In this document: piece by piece, positions 1-8,762 of the stretch
Layout of the letters: the number at the start of each line of letters is the position of its first letter
Position numbering within the stretch: the stretch's first letter is position 1
Source of the DNA: Celeribacter arenosi
Lineage (GTDB): Bacteria; Pseudomonadota; Alphaproteobacteria; Rhodobacterales; Rhodobacteraceae
Direction: 5' to 3'
NCBI RefSeq assembly: GCF_039539485.1
Contig: NZ_BAABDF010000006.1
Span: forward strand, 248,001-312,000
DNA: 64,000 nt
Notes under the pieces: model-generated
Databases searched by the model: none
What the model was told of the DNA's origin: nothing
What the model saw: only the letters and a program-made list of their open reading frames with translations
Position numbers and translations under genes: made by a program

Positions 1-1481
1 TTCTGCACACCAACGACTTCCACGCACGGTTTGAACCGATTTCGAAATACGATTCGGGCTGTTCGGAAGACGACAACATGGCCGGCTCCTGCTTTGGCGG
101 GTCCGCGCGTTTGAAGTCCGCAATCGACGCCGCACGTGCGCGCTCTACCAACTCGATCCTCGTGGATGGCGGCGACCAGTTCCAGGGCACGCTGTTCTAC
201 ACCTACTATAAAGGTCAACTCGCGGCCGAGATGATGAACGCGCTGGGCTACGACGCGATGACCGTGGGCAACCACGAATTCGACGACGGCCCCGAAGTGC
301 TCGCCGGATTCATGAATGCGCTGACCTTCCCGATCCTGATGTCCAACGCCGACGTGAGCCAGGAACCTCTCCTGTCCAACGAGCTGGCAAAATCGACCAT
401 CATCGAAAAGGGCGGCGAAAAGATCGGCCTGATCGGTCTGACACCGGACGACACCGATGAACTGGCCTCTCCCGGTCCCAACATCACCTTCTCCGATCCT
501 GTCGCGGCAGTGCAGGCAGAAGTCGATATGATGACAGCGCAGGGTGTGAACAAAATCATCGTTCTGTCCCACTCGGGCTACAACGTCGACAAAGAAGTCG
601 CAGCCAATACCACTGGCGTTGATGTGATTGTGGGTGGCCACACCAACACATTGCTCTCCAACGTCAATGACCGCGCCGAAGGTCCATATCCGACCATGGT
701 CGGCGAAACCGCCATCGTGTCGGCCTATGCCTACGGTAAATTCCTCGGCCAACTCGACGTTGTCTTCGACGACGAAGGTGTCATCACCTCCGCAGTTGGT
801 GAGCCACTGATCATGGACCGCTTCATCTCCGAAGATGCAGCCATCAAAGGCCGCATCGCCGAAGCTGCAGCGCCTCTCGAAGAAATCCGCCAGAAAGTGG
901 TCGCCGAGACTGCCGAGGAAATCGTCGGTGTGCGTGAAGAATGCCGTGCGGTTGAATGCGCAATGGGCAACCTGATCGCCGATGCGATGCTTGACCGTGT
1001 CAAAGACCAAGGTGTTGAAATCGCGATCCAGAACGGCGGCGGCATTCGTGCTTCCATCGACGCGGGCGAAGTGACCATGGGCGAAGTGCTGACCGTGCTT
1101 CCGTTCCAGAACACGCTCTCCACCTTTGAAGTCACCGGTGCAACCTTCGTTGAGGCGCTCGAAAATGGCGTGTCCCAGATCGAAGAAGGCGCGGGCCGCT
1201 TCCCACAGGTTGCGGGTGTGACCTTCTCCGTTGATCCGGCTGCCGAAGCGGGCTCCCGTATCTCCGACGTGATGGTCGGCGGCGCACCGATTGACCCCGA
1301 AAAGGTCTACGGCGTTGTCTCCAACAACTACGTCCGCAACGGTGGTGACGGCTACAAAATGTTCACCGGCGCAATGAACGCCTATGACTTCGGCCCCGAT
1401 CTTGCCGATGTTACGGCCGAATTCCTTGCCGAGAACGCGCCTTACGCACCGTACAAAGATGGTCGTATCACCATCAAATAA
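1..1481 (+). CDS. 5'-nucleotidase / UshA-like metallophosphatase, 5' end outside window
   Basis: Partial gene: the reading frame is already open at base 3 (LHTNDFHARFEP) and ends with TAA at 1481, giving about 492 visible residues. LHTNDFH is the first metal-binding motif of the 5'-nucleotidase/2',3'-cyclic phosphodiesterase family. GNHEFDDG further on is the second metallophosphatase motif, and the C-terminal substrate domain shows NGGGIRASI and NNYVRNGGDGY. Members of this family are exported and hydrolyse nucleotides or nucleotide sugars in the periplasm to salvage nucleosides and phosphate. The signal peptide would lie upstream of the window. The first ATG inside the window (78) lies within the metallophosphatase domain and is not the real start. 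A strong terminator follows directly. Exact substrate is unknown. Confidence 0.9.
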   Translation, partial: LHTNDFHARFEPISKYDSGCSEDDNMAGSCFGGSARLKSAIDAARARSTNSILVDGGDQFQGTLFYTYYKGQLAAEMMNALGYDAMTVGNHEFDDGPEVLAGFMNALTFPILMSNADVSQEPLLSNELAKSTIIEKGGEKIGLIGLTPDDTDELASPGPNITFSDPVAAVQAEVDMMTAQGVNKIIVLSHSGYNVDKEVAANTTGVDVIVGGHTNTLLSNVNDRAEGPYPTMVGETAIVSAYAYGKFLGQLDVVFDDEGVITSAVGEPLIMDRFISEDAAIKGRIAEAAAPLEEIRQKVVAETAEEIVGVREECRAVECAMGNLIADAMLDRVKDQGVEIAIQNGGGIRASIDAGEVTMGEVLTVLPFQNTLSTFEVTGATFVEALENGVSQIEEGAGRFPQVAGVTFSVDPAAEAGSRISDVMVGGAPIDPEKVYGVVSNNYVRNGGDGYKMFTGAMNAYDFGPDLADVTAEFLAENAPYAPYKDGRITIK

Positions 1482-1518
1482 GCTCTGAAGTCACCTATTC
1501 AGGTCGATTTTACCTCGC

Positions 1519-1548
1519 GCCCCGCCGGAATTCCGGCGGGGCGTTTTC
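1519..1548 (+). terminator. Rho-independent terminator after the 5'-nucleotidase
   Basis: A perfect 24-bp palindrome (1519-1542, arm GCCCCGCCGGAA) is followed by GTTTTCG. It lies 38 bases after the stop codon and would form a very stable GC-rich stem with a short U run. Confidence 0.85.
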
Positions 1549-1597
1549 GTGTTGCAGGGTGCTTTCCCAAATCTGACCTTTGCCCTAAATTGGGGGC

Positions 1598-1906
1598 ATG
1601 GATCATCCGCTCATCGACCTCATCGAACAGAAAATCGCCGAAGCCGAGGCGAACGGCGAATTTGAAAACCTCGCGGGCGCGGGCAAACCGCTCGTGCAGG
1701 AGGGGGATCCCGAAAACGCTTTGCTGGCCCGCGTGAGCCGTGAAAACGGGGCGGTATTGCCGTTTGTGGCGATGGCGCGTGAACTTGAAGCGCTCAGGCA
1801 GGAGTTGCGCGAGACCGGCGATCGCACGCGGCGCACCGAGATCATGAAAGAGATGTCGATGACGGAGGTCAAAATCGACTTGGCGCGCAAGGCTTGGTCA
1901 CGCTGA
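1598..1906 (+). CDS. DUF1992 (DnaJ subfamily C member 28-like) protein
   Basis: 102-residue soluble protein. Its N-terminus (MDHPLIDLIEQKIAEAEANG, then FENLAGAGKPL) matches the DUF1992 domain found in small bacterial proteins and in animal DNAJC28. It has no J-domain, signal peptide or membrane segment. Biochemical function is unknown. Its stop codon TGA is directly followed by the ATG of the SRAP gene, so the two are probably cotranscribed. The start at 1598 has only a weak ribosome-binding site, but no upstream alternative keeps the family N-terminus. Confidence 0.8.
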   Translation: MDHPLIDLIEQKIAEAEANGEFENLAGAGKPLVQEGDPENALLARVSRENGAVLPFVAMARELEALRQELRETGDRTRRTEIMKEMSMTEVKIDLARKAWSR

Positions 1907-2572
1907 ATGTGCGGACGCTTCGCCATCACGCTACCCGATGAGGCCATGTCGCAGTTGTTTGGCGCCACCGTGGCCAACGATCTGCCGCCACTGCCGAATT
2001 ATAATGTCTGCCCGACCACGCAAATTCACACCGTGAATTCCGACGCAGGCACACGGCATTTACGCGCGATGCGATGGGGTTTCGTGCCCCATTGGTACAA
2101 AAGCCCCACGGATGGTCCGCTTCTGATCAACGCGCGCGCCGAAACCATCGCCGAAAAGCCGGCCTTTCGCGCGGCCTGTCGGGAACGGCGCTGCCTCATC
2201 CCCTGCGACGGGTTTTACGAATGGCACCGCCCCGAGGGCGGAGAGAAACAGCCGTGGTTCATCCGCCCCGCCACGAGTGGACCGATGGTCTTTGCAGGAA
2301 TTTGGCAGGATTGGGAGAGCGGCGGCGAACGTGTGACGAGTTGCGCCATGGTCACAACCGAGGCCACGGGACGCATGGCCGAAATCCACCACCGCATCCC
2401 GGTCATTGTGCACCCCGACGCCTGGGCCAAATGGCTGGGCGAAGAGGGACACGGCGCGGCTACGCTGATGACTTCCGTCCCCGACGAAACGCTGGAATTC
2501 TACAAGGTATCGCGCGCGGTGAATTCCAATCGCGCCTCCGGTCCCCAACTCATTGAGGCCATAGATGATTGA
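1907..2572 (+). CDS. SOS response-associated peptidase (SRAP), YedK/HMCES type
   Basis: 221-residue protein beginning MCGRF, in which Cys2 becomes the catalytic N-terminal cysteine after Met removal. Other SRAP signatures are INARAETI (Asn and Glu of the active site), RCLIPCDGFYEWHR and the C-terminal IHHRIPVI histidine. Proteins of this family bind single-stranded DNA and form a covalent thiazolidine link to abasic sites, shielding them. Length is normal for the family. It follows the DUF1992 gene with no gap and overlaps the following thioesterase gene by 8 bp, which supports one transcript. Confidence 0.93.
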   Translation: MCGRFAITLPDEAMSQLFGATVANDLPPLPNYNVCPTTQIHTVNSDAGTRHLRAMRWGFVPHWYKSPTDGPLLINARAETIAEKPAFRAACRERRCLIPCDGFYEWHRPEGGEKQPWFIRPATSGPMVFAGIWQDWESGGERVTSCAMVTTEATGRMAEIHHRIPVIVHPDAWAKWLGEEGHGAATLMTSVPDETLEFYKVSRAVNSNRASGPQLIEAIDD

Positions 2573-2972
2573 CGATCCCGCAACTTGGGAAACCCCGTCC
2601 CCCGCCGCCGCCCGAATGGGCGTTCTTCTGAGCGAATGGCGCGAGGGCGAGGCGGTCTTTATCTGCGATCTCGAAGCGCACCACATGAACCGCCACGGCA
2701 TCCCGCACGGCGGCCTCTATTCCTTCATGATCGACTGCGCGATGGGCTATTGTGGCGCCTACACGGGGGATCGCGACGCGCGGCAGATGACGCTGACGCT
2801 ATCGATGTCGGTCAACTTCCTGTCGCGTCCCAAAGGCACCCGTTTGATCGCCACGGGCAGGCGCACCGGCGGTGGGGCCAAAACCTATTTCGCCGAGGCG
2901 CATCTGGTCGACGAGACCGGCGAACTCATTGCCACTGGGCTGGGGACGTTCCGGTTGCGATCTGGGGCGTAA
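2565..2972 (+). CDS. PaaI-family hotdog-fold thioesterase
   Basis: 135-residue single hotdog-domain protein. The HGIPHGGLYSFMID segment (about residues 46-59) carries the HGG motif at the start of the hotdog helix that binds the CoA moiety. The C-terminal strands (ARRTGGG-type turn, AEAHLVDETGELIATGLGTFRL) match the PaaI/YdiI group. It would hydrolyse acyl-CoA esters in the cytoplasm; substrate is not predictable. It overlaps the SRAP gene and is the last gene before the convergent bet cluster. Confidence 0.85.
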   Translation: MIDDPATWETPSPAAARMGVLLSEWREGEAVFICDLEAHHMNRHGIPHGGLYSFMIDCAMGYCGAYTGDRDARQMTLTLSMSVNFLSRPKGTRLIATGRRTGGGAKTYFAEAHLVDETGELIATGLGTFRLRSGA

Positions 2973-3000
2973 AAGCGCGCGAACCTGTTCGCTGTGCGCG

Positions 3001-4665
3001 TTATCTCTGCGCCGTTTTCCAGTTCGGCGCGATCCAGGGGGTCGCGTTTTCGCGCGCCAGCGGTGCTTTGCCCAGAATGTGATCGGCAGCCTTTTCGCCG
3101 GTCATGATCGACGGGGCATTGAGGTTCCCATTCGTGATCTGGGGGAAAATCGAACTGTCGACGACGCGCAGCGCTTCGACCCCGATCACCCGACACTCCG
3201 GATCAACCACGGCCATGGGGTCGTCTTTGGCCCCCATGCGGCAGGTGCCGGTCGGATGATAGGCGCTCTCTGCATGCTCACGGATGAAATCATCCAGCGT
3301 CTCGTCGCTCACCACATCTTCGCCGGGCTGGATTTCATGGGCGCGGTAGGGGGCAAAGGCCTCCTGATTGAAAATCTCGCGGGTGAGGCGAATGCAGGTG
3401 CGGAAATCGCGCCAGTCATCTTCGTGCGACATGTAGTTGAAGACAATGCGCGGGGCCTCTTTGGGGTCTGCGGATTTCAACGTGACCGCGCCGCGTGATT
3501 TGGATCGCATCGGGCCGACATGGGCCTGAAACCCGTGCCCTTCCGCCGCTGCCTGTCCATCGTATCGCACGGCGATCGGGAGGAAATGGAACTGGATATC
3601 GGGATAATCCACGCCCGCGTCGGAGCGGATGAAAGCCGCGCTTTCGAACTGGTTCGAGGCACCGAGCCCTTTGCGGGTAAAGAGCCACTGCGCGCCGACC
3701 AAGGCTTTGCCAAACAGGTTCCAGTATTTGAACAGTGACACGGGTTTGGACGCCGCCTGCTGGATGTAGAGTTCGAGATGGTCCTGCAGGTTTTTGCCAA
3801 CACCGGGACGGTCCACAAGCACCTCGATCCCGTGCTCTTTCAGGTGCCCGGCGGGACCGATCCCCGAGAGCATCAGCAGTTTCGGAGAGTTGATTGACGA
3901 GGCCGACACAATAACTTCGACGCCCGCCGAGATAACGTCGGTTTTGCCTTTGCGTTCGATCTCGACACCTGTGGCGCGCCCGTTTTCGATCACCACTTTT
4001 CGCGCGAACCCGCGCACCAGCGTGACCTTTCCCGCATCGATGGCGGGTTTGAGATAGGCTTTATACGCCGACCAACGCTCCCCTTTGTGGATCGTCGCGT
4101 CATAGGGGCCAAACCCCTCCTGTTTTTCGCCATTATAGTCGTCGGTATGCTCGTACCCCGCCTGCACACCGGCCTCGACAAAGGCTTTGACCAACGGGTT
4201 TTCCCGCTTGCCGCGGCTCACATGGAGAGGGCCGTCGCTGCCACGCCACGACGGATCGCCGCCATGGCCGCCGTCGTCCCAGTTCTCCATCCGCTTGTAG
4301 TAGGGCAGGACATCGGCATAGGCCCATCCTTGCGCGCCCATTTCTTCCCATGTGTCGAAGTCACGGGCGTGTCCACGCACGTAGACCATACCGTTGATCG
4401 ACGACGAACCGCCCAGAACCTTGCCGCGCGGCGTGACCAGTTTGCGCCCGCCCAAATGGGGTTCGGGATCGCTTTCAAAGCCCCAGTCGTAGCGCTTCAT
4501 GTTCATCGGGTAGGACAGGGCGCCGGGCATCTGGATAAAGGGCCCGGCATCCGTCCCGCCATATTCGATGACAATGACGCTTTTACCGGCCTCTGACAGG
4601 CGGTAGGCAACAGCACAGCCTGCGGAGCCTGCGCCCACGATTACATAGTCAGCTTGCATATTCAT
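3001..4665 (-). CDS. betA: choline dehydrogenase BetA
   Basis: 554-residue GMC-family FAD oxidoreductase. The dinucleotide-binding motif VGAGSAGCAVAYRLSEAG is near the N-terminus, the GMC signature GKVLGGSSSINGMVYVRGH around residues 80-98, and the C-terminal HPTGTCRMG segment contains an active-site His region. It oxidises choline to betaine aldehyde, and often the aldehyde onward, passing electrons to the respiratory chain. It lies 3 bases downstream of betB in the order betI-betB-betA, and the position next to choXWV makes the choline assignment firm over other GMC alcohol dehydrogenases. The ATG at 4665 is followed by a second in-frame ATG at 4659. Confidence 0.95.
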   Translation of the reverse strand: MNMQADYVIVGAGSAGCAVAYRLSEAGKSVIVIEYGGTDAGPFIQMPGALSYPMNMKRYDWGFESDPEPHLGGRKLVTPRGKVLGGSSSINGMVYVRGHARDFDTWEEMGAQGWAYADVLPYYKRMENWDDGGHGGDPSWRGSDGPLHVSRGKRENPLVKAFVEAGVQAGYEHTDDYNGEKQEGFGPYDATIHKGERWSAYKAYLKPAIDAGKVTLVRGFARKVVIENGRATGVEIERKGKTDVISAGVEVIVSASSINSPKLLMLSGIGPAGHLKEHGIEVLVDRPGVGKNLQDHLELYIQQAASKPVSLFKYWNLFGKALVGAQWLFTRKGLGASNQFESAAFIRSDAGVDYPDIQFHFLPIAVRYDGQAAAEGHGFQAHVGPMRSKSRGAVTLKSADPKEAPRIVFNYMSHEDDWRDFRTCIRLTREIFNQEAFAPYRAHEIQPGEDVVSDETLDDFIREHAESAYHPTGTCRMGAKDDPMAVVDPECRVIGVEALRVVDSSIFPQITNGNLNAPSIMTGEKAADHILGKAPLARENATPWIAPNWKTAQR

Positions 4666-4668
4666 TCC

Positions 4669-6129
4669 TCAGAACGGCGCTTCGGTGTCGTTCATGCCGA
4701 CGTAAACGGTTTTGATCTGGCTGTAGTGCTCGATCGCCGCCTTGGAGTTTTCGCGCCCAACGCCCGACATTTTGACGCCCCCGAACGGAACCTCGACGGG
4801 TGTCAGGTTGTAGGCATTGATGTAGCAGGTGCCGGCCTCGAATGCGGCGGCGACACGGTGGGCGCGGGTGAGATCACGGGTAAAGACCCCCGCGGCCAGC
4901 CCGAAGTCGGTCGCATTCGCACGCGCGACGGCTTCGTCCTCTGTCGAGAACTTCAGCACCGACATGACCGGCCCGAAAATCTCTTCGCGCGCGATGGTCA
5001 TGTTGTCTTCTACGTCGGCAAAAAGCGTCGGTTCGATGTAGAACCCGTCGCCTTCGATGATCTTGCCGCCTTTGACCAGACGCGCACCCTCTGCGCGGCC
5101 CTTTTCGATGTAGCCTGCAACAGTGTCGCGCTGGCGGGCCGATATCATTGGCCCGATCGTTGTGGCCTCATCCATCGGGTCGCCGATCTTCGCACCCTCC
5201 ATTCGCTGCGCCACACGGGCGACAAAGGCGTCGTAGATCGCCTCCTGAACAAAAACGCGGGTCCCGTTGGAACAGATTTGGCCCGTTGAGTAGAAGTTGC
5301 CGTTGATCGCGGCAGACACCGCGTTTTCGATGTCAGCATCCTCAAAGACCACGATCGGGGATTTGCCGCCGAGTTCCATGGTCACATGTCGAATGCCATC
5401 TGCGGCTGCGGCAAAAACTTTGCGCCCTGTCGGCACTGAGCCGGTGAGCGAAACCTTGGCCACACGCGGGTCCGTCACCAAAGCCCCCCCGACAGCACCA
5501 TATCCCTGAACAACATTGAAAATACCGGCAGGCGCACCGGCTTCGATCAGGATTTCGGCCAGTTTCAATGCCGTGAGCGGCGTCATTTCGGATGGTTTGA
5601 ACACCATTGCATTGCCGCAGGCCAGAGAAGGCGCGGCTTTCCAACTGGCGATCTGGATCGGGTAGTTCCACGCACCGATGCCAACACAAACCCCGAGCGC
5701 TTCGCGGCGCGTATAGGCAAAATCGCCACCGGCCACGGGGATGTGTTCGCCGGTCAGCGTCGCCGCGAGGCCGCCAAAATACTCCAACGCATCCGCGCCG
5801 GAGGCCGCATCGGCGACCAAGGTTTCCGACATCGGCTTGCCGGTGTTGTGGGTTTCGAGATCGGAGAGTTCGCGGTTGCGCGCGCGCATCAGATCGGCGG
5901 CCTTGCGCAAAACGCGGCCGCGCTCGGTTCCCGACAGTTTGGCCCATTCGACCTGAGCAACCTTGGCCGCATCCAGCGCCGCGTCCACGATTTCAGGCGT
6001 CGCGGCATGCAGCGTCGCGATCACTTCGCCGCTATGGGGATAGATCACCTCGATCTTCTCGCCACGGGTGTCTTCGACGTAGCGCCCGTTGATGAAATGG
6101 CTGGCTTCGGGTTGGTAAGTGGAAGTCAT
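4669..6129 (-). CDS. betB: betaine aldehyde dehydrogenase BetB
   Basis: 486-residue NAD(P)-dependent aldehyde dehydrogenase. The catalytic base lies in VTMELGGKSPIVVFED and the nucleophilic Cys in FYSTGQICSNGTRVFVQ. The C-terminal segment NLTPVEVPFGGVKMSGVGREN is typical of betaine aldehyde dehydrogenases. It converts betaine aldehyde to glycine betaine, an osmoprotectant and a carbon, nitrogen and methyl source. The start ATG is 2 bases after the betI stop codon, so betI-betB-betA form one transcript under BetI control. Confidence 0.95.
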   Translation of the reverse strand: MTSTYQPEASHFINGRYVEDTRGEKIEVIYPHSGEVIATLHAATPEIVDAALDAAKVAQVEWAKLSGTERGRVLRKAADLMRARNRELSDLETHNTGKPMSETLVADAASGADALEYFGGLAATLTGEHIPVAGGDFAYTRREALGVCVGIGAWNYPIQIASWKAAPSLACGNAMVFKPSEMTPLTALKLAEILIEAGAPAGIFNVVQGYGAVGGALVTDPRVAKVSLTGSVPTGRKVFAAAADGIRHVTMELGGKSPIVVFEDADIENAVSAAINGNFYSTGQICSNGTRVFVQEAIYDAFVARVAQRMEGAKIGDPMDEATTIGPMISARQRDTVAGYIEKGRAEGARLVKGGKIIEGDGFYIEPTLFADVEDNMTIAREEIFGPVMSVLKFSTEDEAVARANATDFGLAAGVFTRDLTRAHRVAAAFEAGTCYINAYNLTPVEVPFGGVKMSGVGRENSKAAIEHYSQIKTVYVGMNDTEAPF

Positions 6130-6131
6130 AT

Positions 6132-6809
6132 TTACTCCTGCGGCCCCGCGAGGGGGGCTCTTGGGTCCGGATCAGTGTCGCGGATGGAAATGTCGTCGTT
6201 TTCGTGGATTTCGGTGCATTCGGCGGCAATGGCGCGCATCACATGGCGCGCGCCTTCCGACCCGTCGAGGGTCGCTTCGCCGCTGCGAAGGGTTTTTGTG
6301 TCGAGCGCGTAGCGCAAATAGAGGCCGTCAATCAGGCCAGCGATACGTCGGGCAACGTCAGGCGCACGTTCGCAAACTTTCGGGCGCAAAGCATAGACGA
6401 GGTTCGAATGAAGCCGGCGCTGATAGAGGTCGAGAAGCTGACGCGCGGGCTGGGATCGCAGCGCGAGGGCGTAGAAATTGACCCATGCCGAAATCGCTTC
6501 GCGCCGGAAACTCGTCATGCCGAAACTGGCATGTGCGATCGCTTCCAAACGCGCGTCCGGCGTTTTCGATTCGGCGAGGGCGCGGCGCACATCCGACCCG
6601 TATTGGGTGAGGATCGACCGCATTGCGGCCAGAAACAGTCCCTCTTTGTCGTGGAAGTAGTGAAAAACCAATCCCGGAGAAACGCCAGCAGATTCAGCAA
6701 TTTGGCCCGCGGTCACGTTCAGTGTGCCGGACTCGCCAATCACGCGGATAGTGGCCTCGATGAGGTCCGCGCGTCGTTCTTCCTCTGATTTGCGTGCCGA
6801 GCGTGTCAT
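6132..6809 (-). CDS. betI: TetR-family repressor BetI
   Basis: 225-residue TetR-family protein. The N-terminal helix-turn-helix (RADLIEATIRVIGESGTLNV, then AGQIAESAGVSPGLVFHYFHDKEGLF) and the BetI_C-type ligand domain (PDVARRIAGLIDGLYLRYAL) are intact. BetI represses choline oxidation and uptake genes and is released by choline. It is the first gene of betIBA, divergent from choX, with a palindrome at 6858-6879 in the 109-bp gap between them. The TetR fold plus this context make the call secure. Confidence 0.93.
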   Translation of the reverse strand: MTRSARKSEEERRADLIEATIRVIGESGTLNVTAGQIAESAGVSPGLVFHYFHDKEGLFLAAMRSILTQYGSDVRRALAESKTPDARLEAIAHASFGMTSFRREAISAWVNFYALALRSQPARQLLDLYQRRLHSNLVYALRPKVCERAPDVARRIAGLIDGLYLRYALDTKTLRSGEATLDGSEGARHVMRAIAAECTEIHENDDISIRDTDPDPRAPLAGPQE

Positions 6810-6857
6810 GCGCGTGGCCTCTCGAATTGCCTGGTTGCATTTTCTGGATATTTCACT

Positions 6858-6879
6858 ATTGATTGACTAGTCAATTAAT
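6858..6879. promoter_or_regulatory. BetI-type operator between betI and choX
   Basis: Inverted repeat centred at 6868/6869 with a perfect 12-bp core TTGACTAGTCAA and outer arms ATTGA / TTAAT that extend the symmetry with one mismatched pair. It resembles known BetI sites built on TTGATTG...CAATCAA. It lies 49 bases before the betI start and 40 bases before the choX start, so one site could control both directions. Confidence 0.75.
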
Positions 6880-6918
6880 AACTCTGTCTTCATCATGCTA
6901 ACCTCAAAAGGGGACCCT

Positions 6919-7839
6919 ATGAAACTTGCCATCACGACCTCCGCCATCGCCCTGTGCGCAACCGCTGCTTTCGCCGATTGCACCAAAGTCACCTTCTCGG
7001 ACGTGGGTTGGACGGACATCACCGCGACCACGGCCGCAACAACTACGGTTCTGGATGCGCTCGGCTATGACACCGAAATCCGGATCCTCTCCGTGCCGGT
7101 CACCTACATCTCGCTCGAAGAAGGCGATGTGGATGTGTTCCTCGGCAACTGGATGCCAACGATGGAGGCGGATATCGCGCCCTATCGCGAAAAGGGCACC
7201 GTCGACTCCGTGCGTGCGAACCTTGAGGGTGCGAAATACACCTTGGCGACCAACGCGGCTGGTGCGGCGCTTGGCATCAACAGCTTTGCTGACATCGCGG
7301 CACATGCCGATGCTCTCGACGAAACGATCTTTGGCATCGAGCCGGGCAATGACGGCAACCGTTTGATCATGGATATGATCGACCAAGAGGCCTTTGGCCT
7401 CACAGAATTCGACGTCAAGGAAAGCTCCGAGCAAGGTATGCTGTCCCAGGTCGAACGCCTGAACAAAAAAGACGAGCCGATCGTGTTCCTCGCATGGGAA
7501 CCGCACCCGATGAACGCCAACTTTGACCTCACCTACCTCGCCGGTGGCGATGACTGGTTTGGCCCCGATTACGGAGGCGCGACGGTGCACACCAACACCC
7601 GTGCAGGCTATGTTGAAGAATGCCCGAACGTCGGCAAACTGCTCCAGAACCTTGAATTTACGCTCGCCATGGAAAACGAAATCATGGGCGCGATCCTCAA
7701 TGACGGCGAAGAAGCAGGTGATGCCGCAAAAACATGGCTGGCCGCGAACCCCGCGATCATCGATGGCTGGCTCGATGGCGTGACCACGATTGATGGCGCG
7801 GACGCTCTGCCCGCCGTCAAATCCGCTCTCGGCCTCTGA
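6919..7839 (+). CDS. choX: choline ABC transporter substrate-binding protein ChoX
   Basis: 306-residue periplasmic binding protein of the glycine betaine/choline class. The signal peptide is KLAITTSAIALCATAAFA, cleaved before DCTKVTFSDVGWTDITATTA. The mature part has the family pattern VFLGNWMPTME and the aromatic cage segment IVFLAWEPHPMN. I chose the ATG at 6919 because it directly starts the signal peptide and has an AAAAGGGGA ribosome-binding site; an in-frame ATG at 6895 adds eight non-signal residues. It is divergent from betI and followed by a hairpin and then choW and choV. Confidence 0.93.
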   Translation: MKLAITTSAIALCATAAFADCTKVTFSDVGWTDITATTAATTTVLDALGYDTEIRILSVPVTYISLEEGDVDVFLGNWMPTMEADIAPYREKGTVDSVRANLEGAKYTLATNAAGAALGINSFADIAAHADALDETIFGIEPGNDGNRLIMDMIDQEAFGLTEFDVKESSEQGMLSQVERLNKKDEPIVFLAWEPHPMNANFDLTYLAGGDDWFGPDYGGATVHTNTRAGYVEECPNVGKLLQNLEFTLAMENEIMGAILNDGEEAGDAAKTWLAANPAIIDGWLDGVTTIDGADALPAVKSALGL

Positions 7840-7858
7840 TCCAAGTCGACATGACCCC

Positions 7859-7890
7859 AAGGCCCCGCGATACTGGCGGGGCCTTTCTTC
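7859..7890 (+). terminator. intercistronic terminator/attenuator after choX
   Basis: A 10-bp perfect stem (AAGGCCCCGC at 7859-7868 with GCGGGGCCTT at 7876-7885) and a 7-base loop, followed by TCTTC. It lies between choX and choW in one operon, so it probably acts as a partial terminator or RNA stabiliser that raises ChoX above the permease and ATPase. Confidence 0.7.
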
Positions 7891-7925
7891 GTGGTAGGTG
7901 ATTTTTCACAAAAGGGAGCAAAGCC

Positions 7926-8762
7926 TTGGATTGGCTGACTTCATTCAAAATTCCGGTCGGTGATTTTGCGAGCAATCTCTTTGAGTGGATACGCGACCAC
8001 GGCGAGGGCGCGCTCGATATGCTCTCTGTTGCGCTGGAGGCGATGATCGATGGCATTCTCTGGGTGCTCCAGACCCCGCATCCGTTTTTCATCATCGCGG
8101 CCTTTGTCGCCTTTGCATGGATGATGCAGCGCAGCTGGAAAATCTGTTTGTTTGTGGCGCTCGGGTTTCTCTTCATCATCAACCAAGGCTACTGGGAAGA
8201 AACCACGGAGAGCCTGACGCTCGTGCTGTCGGCCTGTGCGGTTTGCATGGCCATCGGCGTGCCTATAGGTATCGCCGCCGCGCATCGACCGCGCCTTTAT
8301 GCCGTGATGCGTCCCGTGCTCGACCTCATGCAAACGCTGCCGACCTTTGTCTATCTGATCCCCGCCATCGTGTTCTTTGGGATCGGCATGGTGCCCGGGC
8401 TGATCGCGACGGTGATCTTTGTCGTGCCCGCCCCGATCCGGCTGACCCAACTCGGTGTGGCATCGACGCCCGAACGCCTGACCGAGGCCGTGCGCGCCTT
8501 TGGCGGCACCAACCGTGACATCCTGTTCAAAGCCGAACTTCCCCATGCGCTGCCCCAGATCATGGCCGGTTTGAACCAGACCATCATGCTCGCCTTGTCG
8601 ATGGTGGTGATTGCCGCGCTCGTGGGGGCCGATGGCCTCGGGGTGCCGGTCGTGCGCGCACTCAATCAGGTCAACACCGCGCTCGGCTTTGAAAGCGGTC
8701 TCGTAATCGTCGTCGTCGCCATTCTCCTCGACCGTATGCTGCACTGGAGGGACGATAAATGA
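7926..8762 (+). CDS. choW: choline ABC transporter permease ChoW
   Basis: 278-residue inner-membrane permease of the ProW/OpuAB type. Hydrophobic segments include PHPFFIIAAFVAFAWMM, ICLFVALGFLFII, SLTLVLSACAVCMAIGVPIG, LPTFVYLIPAIVFFGIG and LVIVVVAILLDRML. The cytoplasmic loop RAFGGTNRDILFKAELPHALP is the EAA-type contact to the ATPase. The start is TTG at 7926, preceded by AAGGGAGC; no in-frame ATG fits the N-terminus. The gene overlaps choV by 4 bases (ATGA). Confidence 0.93.
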   Translation: MDWLTSFKIPVGDFASNLFEWIRDHGEGALDMLSVALEAMIDGILWVLQTPHPFFIIAAFVAFAWMMQRSWKICLFVALGFLFIINQGYWEETTESLTLVLSACAVCMAIGVPIGIAAAHRPRLYAVMRPVLDLMQTLPTFVYLIPAIVFFGIGMVPGLIATVIFVVPAPIRLTQLGVASTPERLTEAVRAFGGTNRDILFKAELPHALPQIMAGLNQTIMLALSMVVIAALVGADGLGVPVVRALNQVNTALGFESGLVIVVVAILLDRMLHWRDDK

